Assembly (NCBI GenBank): GCA_009809945.1
Contig: WTPW01000071.1
Coordinates: 250,721-314,720 of the forward strand
Source of the DNA: Gigaspora margarita
Taxonomy: Eukaryota; Glomeromycota; Glomeromycetes; Diversisporales; Gigasporaceae
Length of the DNA: 64,000 bases
Reading direction: 5' to 3'
This document shows positions 35,860-46,708 of the stretch, piece by piece. A program made the position numbers and the translations under genes. Under the pieces are notes generated by a model. The model had not been told where the DNA came from, did not search any database, and was given only the letters and a program-made list of their open reading frames with translations. The stretch's first letter is position 1; the number at the start of each line of letters is the position of its first letter.

Positions 35860-36470
35860 GACTATGAAGCATGATTAGGACGTTATGACATATATGATTA
35901 ATAATTATCAGTAAAATTGAAAATGTGAAAGAGGCCGAGCAAAGTGAGGCTGAATACAATATAAAGATTATTGTTTATGCATTTTTCCTATTTACATTTA
36001 AAACTAGTCTTGTGTGCTGAGCACTGAGTTATTCTATTTTCGCTAAAAAAAGAATAATTTAATTAAAAAAAATTACTGTAATTTCGGTTCTAAACTTAGG
36101 TTATATTCATATGATTATTCTGCGATATGACTTGTGAAGTTTGAGTCGAGGCCGAGCGAAGCGAGGCTGAGAAATATACCGTGGAAGAAAGTGTCACAAT
36201 ATAAATATAATATAAATTGAACTTGAAAAAAGTCTAAGCTAAGCTAAGCGGGGCAAAAAACAATTTAAAAAAAATTTGTCAATGACGTAAAAAAAAATCA
36301 GATTTGCAAAGAGACCAAGTAAAGCATAAGAGTGCTAATATAGATTGCCATTTACGCGCTTTCCTATTTACATTTAAAACTAGCCGTGTGTATTAAATGG
36401 AGTTATTTTATTTTCATTAAAAAAAGAGCTTATTTAAATTTTTTAGAAAAATTTAATTTCGATGTTTTTA
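35860..36470. repeat. Direct repeats with GAGGCCGAGCGAAGCGAGGC motif
   Basis: TCCTATTTACATTTAAAACTAG recurs at about 35988 and 36362, each followed by GTGTG and a GAGTTATT tail. GAGGCCGAGCAAAGTGAGGC (35932) and GAGGCCGAGCGAAGCGAGGC (36157) are near-identical. Non-coding. Confidence 0.6.
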
Positions 36471-36675
36471 TGTTTTTTATAATAAAAATTATCAGTAATT
36501 GGTAACATCATGTTATACGACATGTCTTAAGTAATTTAGTTAACCATTCCTAATATGAATATGCAAAGCTTCCACTCGCCTATTACGTATCATACGCGAA
36601 TGGTCGAATAAGAAAATCATTAAATGCTTACGTCAGACATCAGTTCGAGAGATAATAGCTAATTACTTCAAGACT

Positions 36676-36841
36676 AGGGATTGAGAACCGTTTACCGTTT
36701 AAAAATTGCTTCATAGTTTCGGCAGAATTGGGCAGAATATGTTGGTTGTGGGCCGAAATGATTTTAATGTCAGCCAAATTAAGCAATTAAACGGTTATAC
36801 GATTAAACGATTAAGAAAAATTTTAGGCGGTTTCAATCCCT
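36676..36841. mobile_element. hAT-type MITE, intact relative of the split copy at 10.5 kb
   Basis: The ends TAGGGATTGAGAACCG and CGGTTTCAATCCCTA are inverted. The interior has ATGTTGGTTGTGGGCCG. No clear target duplication. Confidence 0.75.
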
Positions 36842-37767
36842 ATTCATAAAAATACAGTTTTCTGGTGAATAATCAGCTTTCATCCGCAACATGACAGGAT
36901 TCTACTAATTAATTATTTTTAAGATTCTAAATAAATTATATAATAGATTTTTTAAATTCTAGAAATAATAAAATCGTTAAAATTGGTTGAGTATTTAATA
37001 AATGATCTTTATGTGCACGGATTAATTTAACGTGAAAAAAGCGGAACTATAGGACATGGGTACAGTAAACACCATGAATCAAATAGCTCGTTTTTTATCA
37101 CAAAGGTTTAATAGCCCACTACAATTTATTTAATTGAAAACTAGGCGTGTAGATTCGCTAACAAAATGAAACCTGATAAAGTACAATTGATAAATGACTG
37201 CTTACGCAGCCAATTTGTCGGTTATACCTCCTAATAAATCTTTTTTATATCAGACATAGCTATCTATTCCTATTTTTATCTACTTAAATCAACTTGAAAA
37301 ACTGACATATACAATAAATTAAAAAACAAATTAATTAGCACTAAATGATTCTAATATTTAAATTAATAATGACAGCTTTACTTAACATTTAATAACATTT
37401 AATCAAATTACCATGATTGCTGACACGATGACCATTCATCACAAAAAAAATTTTTCAACTTGTCAGAAATTAAAATTTCCAAGATCCCTTGCTATTGTTC
37501 AATATACGGAGAAACGATTGTTCAATATTATAATAAAAACCAAATATTTTAGCAGCAAATATTCAAAAATTTATTACTTTTCTATCTGCTAGTTCTTCCG
37601 ATTTTGCAGTTCATGTTTCATCATTTTCGTTAGTTTCACCATATTTTCCTAGTTTTATCATTTCCGCTTTTTAAAATTTGCTAATAGCAAAACTTCTGGG
37701 TTTAAATTAATAACCAGCACACCTTAAAAACAATTACTATCTTTAAGTACTTTATAATTTTTAAATT
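36842..37767. other. Spacer without recognised genes
   Basis: AT-rich. No supported frame or inverted repeat. Confidence 0.4.
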
Positions 37768-38008
37768 ACATCTGGGCCGATTTTTGGAATTTATAAGTAG
37801 AGTGTATTTTTTAAAAACATTAAAGCTTAAATATCGTCTGATCTACTGGTCCGTTTTAAATGATATTACTACCAAAACGTTCGTCTCAAAGAGGCGAACG
37901 TTTTGGTAGTAATATCATTTAAAACGGACCAGTAGATCAGACGTTATTTAAGCTTTAAAGTTTTTAAAAAATACACTCTACTTATAAATTCCAAAAATCG
38001 GCCCATAT
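37768..38008. repeat. 240-bp almost perfect hairpin
   Basis: Arms of about 118 bp meet at GTCTCAAAGAGGC (centre about 37891). Words such as GATCTACTGGTCCGTTTTAA and the inverse pair with very few mismatches, so it looks recent. It carries the same CTACTGGTCCGTTTT/CTACCAAAACG module as the elements at 30.5, 32.3 and 33.6 kb. Confidence 0.9.
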
Positions 38009-38438
38009 GATTAACAAATATCAAATTTAAACTATTAACAAGTAATAAATTATATACAAGAATTACTTAGTAAATTGACTAAAATATTTTACTCTGTTTA
38101 TAGGCTGAATAAAATAAACTGATCAGTTTTTATACTCAGTTTACACAAGTTTTATATAATTTAAATACAATATTGATACGACAAAATGAACTAGATTTTT
38201 TGTAACTTCGTAAATGTATTTATGATAAATATACAGTCTGAATTGCTATTACTTCATAATAAGCACCAGAAATCATAATTAGTTACAACTTACACATAAA
38301 TGTACAAGACAAACTTAGATAAACAAATTAATGAAATAGAAAAAAAAGGAAAAAAATATCAACACCCACTACGAGTCCAATACTATTATTTCAAAAAAAA
38401 AATGTTTTCAAATACGGTAACAATATGATTAAAATATA

Positions 38439-38628
38439 CAGTCAACTCTAAACGCAATTTAGAGAAATTTAATACACATATGAGAAAGAATAAATCATCG
38501 CACTTAGAGAGAAATCACATTTAAAGAGAGTAAACTCAATATTTTTCTAGATCTTGAGACAAAAAATCCCTATATTTAGAGAAATTTTATTGGAATTGCC
38601 TAAGGACGTGCACTTAGGAAATTGACTG
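38439..38628. mobile_element. MITE, CAGTCAACTCTAAA family
   Basis: The ends CAGTCAACTCTAAACGC and TTAGGAAATTGACTG are inverted and flanked by TA. AATTTAGAGAAATTT words lie inside. Confidence 0.7.
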
Positions 38629-39070
38629 TACTTTAGAAAATAAATAAAACGAAAGAGTAGCAAAAGAATGATGATAATTATAGAATTTTATAAATCAACA
38701 AACTTGAGGAATCGATTGATCGATTGAAATTTTTAACTTATCTCAGTATATTTACCATTTCGAGACGATTTGTGATTAAATATATTCCTATATAAAAAAT
38801 ATAAGTCCATTTAATCGGTAAAATATTTGTTAATATTTATTCAAAAAATAACCGAAATATTACAGTCTATTTAAAGATTAGATAATATATTCACCAATAT
38901 TAGTTAGCAGCACAATCTCGTGAGTTTAAAGCTCATCTGGAATTGTACATTCAATTTCTTTGGAAGCTGCATAATCTACTAATAAAACTAAATATATATA
39001 TTTTATTACAGGCATATTTTATATAACGAAATACGTAGGTACAGGCTTTGCATACCAAATAATGCACCAG

Positions 39071-41612
39071 CTAGCAAGACCTGTAAATTATATTAATCAT
39101 AAATAGAGAAATACCTTCTATTTTTTTAGTATCAATAAGTTTACTAGTGTATTTATATTTTTCGCGTTTTTTATTGGTAGGCTTGTATGTACGAATTAGT
39201 TTATTCGCATCTAAGAATTTTTTTTTGATCTTATTTGTATCATCAGAGCCGATTATTTTATTAAACCAATCATTAAGTTTATCATAAACATCCTTAGCAA
39301 TAGGCCGTTTTTGTGGGTCTGAATTCATACATTGATTCGCTAACTCGATATATAAATCGGGAGTTCCTTTGGCAAATTCTGGCCGTAAATTATTACAAGT
39401 AATTTTGATCGCAAGCTTTTCGTCAAATGGACAACCATCGCATGGTCTTTTTCCGGTTGAAATTTCTGCCATAATGACACCCAAACCATAAAGATCGGCT
39501 GCTTGTGTACGTTGTTTACCTAGCAAGACTTCTGGAGCGACATATGGCATGACTCCGTAGATTTCACCTTTTGAGTCATGTTCATCTTTCCCTCTAGATA
39601 ATCCTAGATCTGAAATATATGATTTTAAATTATTTTGTAGATCTAGATCTATCAAAATATTACCGCTGTGCATGTCGTTATGAGTATATCCCTCCTCATG
39701 TATTTGTATTAAGTTTTTTGTTGCATCCATAAGTAGCTTTAATTTATCCTGCCATATTAGTTCATTAAAATATTTCGATAAAAATTCATGAAGATTTCCA
39801 TTGTTTGCAAATTTAAGTACCATCAAAAAATATTCGGATTCTGGATCTTTAGTTAATCCATATATTTCAAACTCTGATTCGCACTGCATTAAAGCTTTAA
39901 ACTTGTGAAGATGTATAATGAATTAATTTGTTATTGACACAAGAGATAATAACCAAGTATATAAAGAATAAATAATTAACTTACTTCTCTCAAAAATTCA
40001 AGAGGATTTTTTTGAGGATCAAGTGACTTCTTAAGTGCAACAGGGAATAATGGTTGACGCGATCACTCATATTTGCCATCCTCTATATTCGAGATTATTC
40101 GTTTTCCATCCAACCAATCTGCTGAATATACTTCACCAAATCCTCCTTGACCAATTTTTCGTAGGTTTTCTAGCCTATCAAACGGAATCCATTCAATTAT
40201 CTTATCATACGCAGTAGCTTTAAGCTGAAAACCTTTTATGCAATCATCGATATTTTTATCTCCACTTGTCCACCCTTGAGTTGATTTCCAAGGATCACAT
40301 GATTGGCACCACGCTTCAGAAGTGTTGTATTGTTTGCAACCTTCACATTTTCCATATGATTCATTTCTTATAGAACTAAATTCATCTAATACTATCATAA
40401 ATCCGTTAGAGGTTTCATCATCTTTAGTTATTCCATATACTGCATTATGATTTAATTGCATGTAGTTTTTAAACTTGTAAACAAATTATATATTTTAGTA
40501 TCTCATTTTTATATTATAAGTTAATAATAATTGAGTTTAACTTACGTCTTTTATAAATTTTAAAGCGTCCATTTGAGAACTCGGTAATTTTTTGAGGTTA
40601 ACACCACAGGATTTAATTCGTGACTTGACATCATTTTCGACTTTTCGAGTACCGTCTAACCAGGTTGCCACGAATAATATTTCAGACTCTTTCTCTCTAA
40701 TCTTTTGCAAATTAGTTAACCTATTAAATGGAATCCATTCAATCACCTTCTCGTATTCTAGTACTTTAAGCTGGAATTCTTTAATGCAGTTATCGATATC
40801 TTCATCTCCACTTGTCCACTTTGTCCACTCTTGAGTTGTTTTCCAAATATCACATGATTGGCACCAGGCTAAAGAAGTGTTGTAATGCTTGCAATGCTCG
40901 CATTGTCCATAAGATTTCTTTCTTTTAGAACTAAACTCATCTGGGACGACTATCATATATCCGCTAGAGGTTGCGTCGTCTTTAGTTATTCCATAAATTA
41001 TGCTGTTATTTGATTGCATAAGTTCCTTAAACTTATAAAGTTGATGGATAATTAGTAACATTACATTTTATATGTTGTAAATCGTTGATAAATTTTATGT
41101 GTTTATCTTACCTTTTCTATAAAATTTGAAGTGCTTGCTTGAGAACCAGTTAGTTCTTTGATGTTAACACTACAAGATTCATTGCGTGACTGTACATTAT
41201 TAGGTCCGATTTTACGGATACCATCTTCCCAGGTTGCTATAAATGATATTCGTCTCCATTTTCTCCAATCTTTTGCAAATTAGTTAGTTTATTAAATTGA
41301 ATCCATTCGATCACATTCTCGTATTCAGTAGCATTAAGCTGAAATTCTTTAATGCAATTATCGATGTCTTCATTTCCACTTGACCACTCTTGGATTGCTT
41401 TTTTAGGATCACATTCTTTACACCACGCTGGAGAAGTGATTGGATTATTACATTCTTTACATCTTCCATTTCTTTCGTCATTGTGTTCTTTGTCATTGTA
41501 ACTGGAAACGCGGGAATTTGAAATACGGGAATTGGAAACACGAGAATTGGACTTAGTGCGACTTGACTTATAGCGACTTGATTTAGAGTCTCCGAAGAGA
41601 CTTGACTTAGAC
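39071..41612 (-). CDS. Protein kinase unit A with three zinc/N-lobe repeats
   Basis: Exons (minus): 41612-41112, 41031-40546, 40473-39985, 39901-39071; introns of 72-83 nt. Each of the first three exons has a CX2C-X9-CX2C module (such as CEHCKHYNTSLAWCQSCD), an IDNCIKEFQL segment, EWIPF and a kinase N-lobe start. Only the third keeps a glycine loop (GQGGFGEVYSADWLDGKR). The last exon is the C-lobe: HNDMHSGN (catalytic Asp present), SDLGLSRG for DFG, YVAPEVL for APE. TKL-like Ser/Thr or Tyr kinase, cytosolic as far as visible. Exon 1 has lost one base (GDE then YHL, about 41240), and exon 3 has TGA where the sister has CGA (KYE*), so a pseudogene or sequence errors are possible. A 34-nt GT-AG stretch at 39081-39114 could change the C-terminus, but is shorter than other introns here. 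Confidence 0.75.
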
Positions 41613-41942
41613 TAGAGTTGGGCAACGAAACGAAACCTCCCCGAAACTAGTTTCGGTTTCGGTATAATCCGAAACTAGTTTCGGATTTTTAAAAAAATCC
41701 GAAACCCCCCGAAACCCGAAACTCCGAAACTATAATCCGAAACTCCTCGAAACTATATTTCAAAATTTTGAAAATTTATAATGTATAATTTATATATAAT
41801 TTATAATATATTGATTTATTATTTAATAAATAATAAATAAACTTTTAATAAATAAATATATAATAAGAAATATATTTATAAATAAATAAATAATAAAATA
41901 CATAATATAAGTAAATATTTTATATTATATATATTTGAGATA

Positions 41943-42068
41943 AAATTAGTCTGAGCTTTTATTCTTGCATGTAATTTATATGTATTTGTCACTGTACAAT
42001 TTAAGTAGTTGCATTAAACAACCTCTTATATAAATTACTCAATAAAGATATGAGCAAGGCTTCACCTT

Positions 42069-42094
<26 letters not shown>
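41943..42094 (+). mobile_element. Retroposed, poly(A)-ended transcript fragment
   Basis: The body (41943 to about 42067) ends with AATAAA, about 20 nt of sequence and then a run of 15 A, like a polyadenylated RNA 3' end. It is flanked by a duplication of about 18 bp, TATATATTTGAGATAAAA (about 41925-41942 and 42095-42112). This fits LINE-type retroposition (SINE or 5'-truncated gene copy). Source unknown. Confidence 0.6.
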
Positions 42095-42099
<5 letters not shown>

Positions 42100-42283
42100 T
42101 TTGAGATAAAAAAAAACCTTAATTAAGGAAAAATCTCAATATATACAATATAAACTGATTCAATATTTTGTGAAATGATGTATTAAACGGGTCTTTTTGT
42201 AAATAAAATTCGCTAAATTGAGCCATAAATATATTTCCTGACTCTTTTTTAGAATGATTATATTTTTTTAACTATACTGCAAT

Positions 42284-42583
42284 TAGAGTTCCTCAAACTC
42301 CAATTAAATCAAATATTAGGCATATTTGAATTTGATAAAATCAAATAAACCTTGATTTGAATTTGATTTGAATTAAAAATTCTGTATTTGAATTTGATTT
42401 GATTTTTGAAATTTTTAAAATTTATAAATTTTTTAAATTAAATCAAAAATTTCAAATATTTGATCAAATCAAATCAAATATTTATTAATTTGAATTTGAT
42501 TTGATTTGAAAGTTTTGTATTTGAATTTGATTTGAGATCAAATTTTAGATAAAATCAAATAAAATCAAATTGTGGAACCTTAA
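42284..42583. mobile_element. hAT-type MITE nested in the hAT element
   Basis: The ends TAGAGTTCCTCAAACTC and TTGTGGAACCTTA are roughly inverted. Perfect 8-bp duplication ACTGCAAT (42276-42283 and 42584-42591). The interior is full of AAATCAAAT/ATTTGATTT words. Confidence 0.85.
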
Positions 42584-42930
42584 CTGCAATATTTAATCAT
42601 TTGTTGCCAAATTTTAGCTGCTGAAGTTGCAATTCTTAAAATTTGAGTTTTTAATTTCTAACACCAAAGGAAAATATAAAAACTTAAATATAAACTATAT
42701 GTAAATATGTATGTTTTCTCATGGAAAGACTCAAATATTTACATACTATCATGTTAGCATGATCTACAATACCATATCTTATAAAAATTTAATCTTAAAT
42801 AGTTTCGGGGTTTCGGATAAGGTTTCGGGTTTCGGTCAAGGTTTCGGAGTTTCGGATGAGGTTTCGGAAGTTATAATCCGAAACCCGAAACTTTCGGATT
42901 TGGCAAAAAAGGTTTCGGTGCCCAACTCTA

Positions 42931-45403
42931 ACTTAGACTCATCCGAGCCTATTAATTTATTATACCATTCATTAAGTTTGGACTTAGTGCGACTTGACTT
43001 ATAACGACTTGATTTAGAGTCTTCGAAGAGACTTGACTTAGACTCATCCGAGCCTATTATTTTATTATACCATTCATTAAGTTTGTCATAAACATCCTTA
43101 GCAATAGGCCGTCTTTGTGGGTCTGAATTCATGCAATGATTCGCTAACTCGATATATAAATCGGGAGTTCCTTTGGCAAATTTTGACCGTAAATTATTAT
43201 AAGCAATTTTGAATGCAAGAACATCATAAAATGGATAGCCATCGCATTGCCTTTTTCCGGTTGACATTTCTGCCATAATGACACCCAAACCATAAATATC
43301 GGTTGCTTGTGTAGGTTGTTCTCCTAGCAAGACTTCTGGAGCGACATATGGAATGATATCACCTTCTGAACCATAATCATCTTTCCCTCTTGATAATCCT
43401 AAATCTGAAATATATGCTTTTATATTTCGTAGACTTTTATTTATCAACATATTACCGCTCTTTATGTCATTATGGGTAAATCCCTTCTCATGTATTTGTA
43501 TTAAGTTTTTTGTTACATCTATAAGTAGCTTTAATTTAATTTGCCAATTAAGGTCGCTAAAATTTTTTGATAAAAATTCATGGAGATTTCCTCTGTCTGC
43601 ATATTTAAGTACAATCGAATATTCAGATTCTGCATTTTTAGTTAATCCATATATTTCAAACTCGGATTCGCATTGCATTAGAGCTTTAAACTTGTGAATA
43701 TGTATAATGAATTATTTTATATTAACACAAAAATCATAATCAAGTATATAAAGAATAAATATTTAACTTACTTCTCTCAAAAATTCAAGAGAATTTTTTT
43801 GAGAATCAGGTAACAATTTAAGTGTCTTAAGTGCAACAGATAATGGTTGACGCGATCGCTCATATTTGTCATCCTCTATATTCAAGATTATTCGTTTTCC
43901 ATCCAACCAATCTGCTGAATATACTTCACCAAATTCTCCTCGACCAATTTTTCGTAGGTTTTCTAACCTATCAAACGGAATCCATTCAATCAACTTCTCG
44001 TATTCCGTAACTTTAAGCTGAAATTCTTTTATGCAATTATCGATATTTTCATCTCCACTTGTCCACCCTTGAGTTGCTTTCCAAGGATCACATGATTGGC
44101 ACCACGCTTTAGAAGTGTTATATTGTTTGCAATCTTCACATATTCCATATGATTCATTTCTTATAGAACTAAATTCATCTAATACAATCATAAATCCGTT
44201 AGAGGTTGCATCATCTTTAGTTATTCCATATATTGCATTACCATTAATCGCATGTGATTTTTAAACTTGAAAAAAATTATGTATTAGTATATCATTTCTA
44301 TTTTATAAGTTGTTAATAATAATTGAGTTTAACTTACGTCTTTTATAAATTCTAAAGCATTCATTTGAGAACTTGGTAATTTTTTGAGGTTAACACCACA
44401 GAATTTAACTCGTGACTGCTCATCATTTTCGACTTTTCGAGTGCCGTCTAACCAGGTGCCATGAATACTATTTCGGGCTCTTTAACTTTAATCTTTTGCA
44501 AATTAGTTAACCTATTAAATGGAATCCATTCAATCACCTTCTCGTATTCTGTAGCGTTAAGCTGGAATTCTTTAATGCAATTATCGATAAATTCATATCC
44601 ACTCGTCCACTTTGTCCACTCTTGAGTTGCTTGCCAATTATCACATGATTGGCACCAGGCTAAAGAAGTGTTGTAATGCTTGCAATGCGCGCATTGTCCA
44701 TAAGATTTATTTCTTTTAGAAGTATACTCATCTGGGACGACTATCATATATCCGTTAGAGGTTGTGTCGTCTTTAGTTATTCCGTAAATAATGCTGTTAT
44801 TTGATTGCATAAGTCTTAAACTTATAAAATTATGGATTACGTATTAGTAGTGTTGCATTTTCTATGTTTAAATTGTTGATAAATTTATGATTTTATCTTA
44901 CTTTTTTAATAAAATTTGAAGTGCTTGCTTGGGAACCAGGTAATGTTTTGAGGTTAACACTACAAGATTCATTGCGTGACTGCACATTATCAGGTCCGAT
45001 TTCACGGATACCATCTTTCCAGGTTGCTATAAATGATACTTCGTCTCCATTTTCTACAATTTTTTGCAAATTAGTTAGTTTATTAAATTGAATCCATTCA
45101 ATCACCTTCTCGTATTCTGTAGTTTTAAGCTGGAATTCTTTAATGCAATTATCGATGAATTTATTTCCACTTGACCACCCTTGGATTGCTTTTTTAGGAT
45201 CACATTTTTTACATCACGCTGGAGAAGTGTTTGGACTATTACATTCTTTACATCTTCCATTTCTTTTGTCATTGGTAACACGAAAATTGGACTTAGTGCG
45301 ATTTGACTTAGAGCGACTTGACTTAGAGCGTCTTGGTTTATAAGGTTCTCCCCAGGCTTTCCTGTACGACCAAGATGTGTGGTTTGTAAGTGGATGCAAC
45401 ATA
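42931..45403 (-). CDS. Protein kinase unit B with three zinc/N-lobe repeats
   Basis: Exons (minus): 45403-44902, 44820-44338, 44265-43772, 43690-42931. Exon 1 follows TTTTTTCAG and begins T-ATG (45402), then a Ser/Arg/Lys-rich leader (RRSKSSRSKSNRTKSN) and GRCKECNSPNTSPA. Here TGA replaces the expected TGG before CKKCD, so translation from this ATG would stop after 62 residues. Exon 2 lacks two bases at its start and one near 44455; exon 3 has a shift near its start. The C-lobe looks sound: HNDIKSGN, SDLGLSRGKD, YVAPEVL. The third N-lobe has GRGEFGEVYSADW, so one loop Gly is changed to Glu. The tail KSSRYKSSRTKSKLNEWYN runs in frame toward unit A. Probably a decaying member of the expanded kinase family. 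Confidence 0.7.
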
Positions 45404-46165
45404 CTGAAAAAAGTTCAAAAAAAAAAAATCTTAAATACTAATTTAAAATAATGAAAACAATTAACACAATATCTGAGCAAATTACAGTATTATCTTCTCT
45501 TGATAGAATATTTAGCTTACACACACATTAGCGCTAAGGAATAATTGTTAGGTACTGCATTAACGTTTTTGGACCCTCTTTAAGGGACGCTTTTTAAGGG
45601 AATCAGTTAGAAATAGAAGGTTTCACAAAATAAAATGATAAATAAATAAGTTCAATTTTATAGAACTGCGATAGTCTCGACAGCCAATCAATCGAAAAAT
45701 TTAATCAGCTCGACTCTAAACCTGTCTAGAAACATTAATAAAAAATGTCGGGAAAGACAATTTTACCTATAAGACATGCCTTGAGCCTAGCCCTTAACTA
45801 ACCCTTAACTAACCCTCAACTAATTTTAATTAATTAATAAACAACATATAAACGCATCCCCATTCTCCCTAGAATAATAACTAACCTATCACTAAACTAA
45901 CTAATACGTACGTTCGTATCTCTGTTGAAATGCACTTTGTAAATTAGTGCGACAAATAATGTATTCTGTATATTTCCATAGCTCCCAAAAGTCATTTACT
46001 ATAATTCTTTATATTACTATTGTTTTAACAATGTTAATTGGCAGAATTCATAGAATTAGTAACAATAATTTGTTGCGCTAATTTGCAAAGAGCGATAAAA
46101 AAAGGTCCTGTGCAAACCCAGTACGATTATCATTTGTTGTTTATTTTGGGAATAAGGCGTTTTTG
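45404..46165 (-). other. 5' intron of kinase unit B
   Basis: On the minus strand, GTAAGTATATT (donor at 46165) and TTTTTTCAG (acceptor at 45404) bound a 760-nt stretch directly before T-ATG. It contains CCCTTAACTAACCCTTAACT telomere-like words and perhaps a MITE (TACTG...GGACC ends). No microexon array is found here. Confidence 0.5.
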
Positions 46166-46576
46166 TAATATACTTACTGTGGAGTTATGATCGAATTTTA
46201 CATTCTCTGATTTTGATTGATGAAACACTAAAATGCGTGTAATACAGGGGAAAACATTATTAAAACTAGGTAAATGGAATCCATTTTAAGTCCTAAGGAA
46301 AAACCAACACCAACAAACGGCTATTTTTAGAGTACATAATTGTTTTGATCTTATCAACCAATCAAAATCCAAAAATTGCACACGGCGGCTTACACTATAC
46401 CTCTAAGGTACTATGTGACGTGTAACACATATAAGATTTATATATAAATTTATGAAACATGTACGTATGTTGCAAGAAATCTAATATTTAATTGAAGTCG
46501 ATAATTTAATAAATTAATTCAATACTTTTTAGAGAATTATATTCACTCGTCTTTAACGTTATACTTGAAAGAGAAT
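46166..46576. promoter_or_regulatory. Divergent promoter region between kinase genes
   Basis: The minus-strand unit B and the plus-strand gene C start head to head here. Each seems to have a short untranslated first exon (minus exon ending CACA at 46166; plus exon ending GAGAAT at 46576 before GTGAGTATAG), then an intron ending in TTTTTCAG directly before T-ATG. This symmetry supports an inverted duplication with a shared control region. No specific factor sites are claimed. Confidence 0.5.
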
Positions 46577-46708
46577 GTGAGTATAGTGATAGTTTTTATT
46601 TTTATTATTTTTATTATTTTTATTATTTTTATTATTTTTGTTATTTTTATTATTTTTGTTATTTTTAAATTAGCACTTTATAATGATTTCGGTTTGAACA
46701 TTTTTCAG
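46577..46708 (+). repeat. 5' intron of gene C with a (TTTTTATTA)n run
   Basis: GTGAGTATAG to CATTTTTCAG, 132 nt. The centre (46592-46668) is a run of TTTTTATTA repeats that creates a spurious Ile/Phe-rich open frame. Confidence 0.55.

Larger units (their letters stand above)
41613..42930. mobile_element. hAT element splitting the kinase locus
   Basis: The ends TAGAGTTGGGCAACGAAACG and CGGTGCCCAACTCTA are inverted. A perfect 8-bp duplication ACTTAGAC flanks it (41605-41612 and 42931-42938). Subterminal TTTCGGGTTTCGG repeats are on both sides. No transposase. It itself hosts a retroposed transcript end and a hAT MITE. It is younger than the kinase duplication. Confidence 0.9.

Noticed and set aside
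39081-39114. 34-nt GT-AG intron at the end of unit A (and at 60432-60465 in gene C)
   Set aside because: The splice signals match in both copies, but the length is half that of the other introns here. Kept only as a possibility.
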